From NCBI GenBank assembly GCA_949317995.1, contig OX439045.1, forward strand, positions 39,637,693 through 39,701,692: a stretch of 64,000 nt of DNA, given 5' to 3'. Made by a program: the position numbers and the translations under genes. The notes under the pieces are model-generated. The model worked only from the letters and a program-made list of their open reading frames with translations, was not told the origin of the DNA and ran no database searches. Below, piece by piece: positions 62,249-64,000 of this stretch. The DNA is from Acholoe squamosa. Taxonomy: Eukaryota > Annelida > Polychaeta > Phyllodocida > Polynoidae. Position 1 is the first letter of the stretch; the number at the start of each line of letters is the position of its first letter.

Positions 62249-62252
62249 TTAA

Positions 62253-62860
62253 GGGGTAACTAAGGGGCTATGATATGGCAACCACAGTTGGTTTGTAAGG
62301 ATGTCTGATGGTAACTAGGGGTTATGAGAATGGGTTATGGTTATGAAGGGGTATTCGAGGCTATCTGAGAGTTACTAGTGGGATAAATGAGGTTGTGTTA
62401 TTGTTACTAAGGAGTATGTGAGGCTGTCTGTAGGTTACTAGGAGATATGGGGCTGTGTTATGTCTAGTAGCTGGTATGTAAGGATGTCTGATGGTAACTA
62501 GACGTTATAGGAGGCTGCATTACAGTAACTAGGCAGTACATGAGGCAGTCTGAGAGTTACTAAGGCTGTCTGATCTAGGGGGGATCTGATGGTAACTAGG
62601 AAGTATGTGAGACAGTATGATGTGTGTGATGATTTCTGATGGGATCATTTTTGCATGTATTGCTATACCCAGTGGGTAGAGTATCAGGATTTCTGATGGG
62701 AAGTAGATTTCAGCTAGGATGTATGTGAGCTGATATAATGAGAACTAAGATATATGAGGCTGTCAGATAGTGACTAGGCAGCTGATGAGGCTATCTGATA
62801 GTAATTATGCTGTACGTTGTAAACATTAGGTAGGTGAAGCTTTCTATTAATAGATGTATT
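62253..62860 (+). repeat. Minisatellite, about 30-35-bp unit (right part)
   Basis: Continues the array at 60850-61104 in the same orientation, with GGCTGTCTGATGGTAACTAG-like units and frequent substitutions. Degrades towards 62860. Confidence 0.8.
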
Positions 62861-63084
62861 AACTAGTAGGTATGCATGACTTTCTTGCCGTTTCTGATAA
62901 GTTTTTTATTCTGCCTGGTAAAACATCAGGGGTGTTGTAAGAGGTGGCTTTGAGTCTGCCACCCCCCTATCCCCAACACGGTCAGTGAGAATAATGTTTA
63001 CCATGCCCCCATTTGAAGACCATCCTCCAGTGACATCATGAAGGCATACCTTCACTTATGAGTTGTTTTTTTTAAGAAACTGAC

Positions 63085-63220
63085 CTCGCATACGACCTAG
63101 TTACCATCAGACAGCCTCACATATCTCCTAGTATCCATAACATATCTTTACATAACCCTACCAGTCATTAGACAACCTCTTATAACCCATAGTAGCCCTC
63201 AGACTTTCAGCCTTGTATCA
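63085..63220 (-). repeat. Minisatellite segment in reverse orientation
   Basis: CTAGTTACCATCAGACAGCC, then TCACATATCTCCTAGTATCC, is the reverse complement of the unit at 62253-62860. Four or so units are recognisable. Confidence 0.7.
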
Positions 63221-64000
63221 TAAACATAGTAGGAGGTTTGGGGCTTTCCCCAAGAAAGGTTTTCAGCTTTTAGACTTGAAATAGTGCATTTTGAGGTCTT
63301 GCCACAAGTCAATTGTTAGGCTATTGGGCTATACTGATTTGGCGGGTTGGAGATGACATCATCATGTCTAGCTGAAGCTGGTTATCACCATGTACCTTAC
63401 ACTGGTTTTAGGGTGCAATTATATCATACCCTGAGATGCTGGTGGGAATCCACTCTCTCCCACCTTACACACAACATTACTTTTAAATTAGGACTCATAG
63501 AGTAGCTCATGGTGGCTTGAGAATGCATAGTTATAGCTTCAAAGGTATGCTCAGTATAGGCTTTCACTCCTCACACCTCTAGGTGTGGAGACTCATCCAT
63601 GTATAGAGTGGGTTCTGTCCCCTAAAAGCTCCAAGTCCCGTGAGAATACTTGTTAAGTAGGCCTGAGCTGGTAGCTGCACTGTAGGGTACAAGCACCCAC
63701 TGCATGACACAGATTATTTGTATACATCTACCCCTATGTAACAGCATGAGTAGGCCTGTAGAAGATTAGATTTTAATGAAGGATTCAAATGAGATGTGAG
63801 GCTGTGAGGCTGTGAGAAGAATCTCTGACATAAAGGTGAATCACTGAAAGTAGGGTGTCAGTTTTCCTCCCAGTAAAGCTTTGAAAAGTTAAATGTAAAA
63901 AGGTATGTTCTGGTCCTTTTTGTTGGTGGCTAGCCCCCCCCCCCCCATGCTCTTATAAACCACCAAAATGCATCATTTCACTTCTAAAGTTTCAAGACTT
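63221..64000. other. Gene-free stretch to right edge
   Basis: No supported gene. Ends in unremarkable sequence with a C-run at about 63935-63947. Confidence 0.35.

Overview
The window is animal nuclear DNA. It has GT-AG introns, a secreted VWA-domain gene with phase-consistent exons, a LINE with an L1-like layout, a tRNA-derived SINE, many short inverted-repeat DNA elements, minisatellites and long dinucleotide runs. There is no sign of bacterial operons. The repeat types suggest a marine invertebrate (mollusc, other lophotrochozoan, or invertebrate deuterostome). I cannot fix the phylum from sequence alone.

Layout. (1) 43-2873, minus strand: the 5' part of a secreted protein gene with two von Willebrand factor A domains. 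Six coding exons are visible, all phases agree, and the gene runs off the left edge. (2) About 2.9-45 kb: no gene I can identify, but many mobile and structural repeats. These include hairpin elements, a tRNA-SINE split by a 225-bp inverted-repeat element, a hAT-like element nested in a 1.2-kb TA-flanked element, a 0.75-kb multi-level inverted repeat at 27.3 kb, and a 2.6-kb foldback structure at 34.9-37.5 kb. (3) 44.4-47.0 kb: three tandem arrays. (4) 47.16-52.8 kb, minus strand: a decayed L1/Tx1-like LINE with ORF1 and ORF2. ORF1 carries a C-terminal segment resembling a NADAR (YbiA-like) domain, the most interesting item here. The LINE is interrupted by an LTR-like insertion and by a 290-bp A-tailed insertion with a 7-bp target duplication. 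(5) 54.6-56.8 kb: six inverted-repeat elements in about 2.2 kb. (6) 57-58.5 kb: long TA runs. (7) 60.2-63.2 kb: a cluster of RFX X-box-like palindromes, then a minisatellite interrupted by a 1.14-kb TTAA-flanked element, with part of the array in reverse orientation.

The only host gene I support firmly is the VWA gene. Most of the rest is mobile-element sediment, and several nestings allow relative dating: LINE before its two insertions, SINE before the inverted-repeat element, minisatellite before the TTAA element. Two short open frames (11866-12072 and 57898-58113, both minus) look coding-like but remain unidentified.
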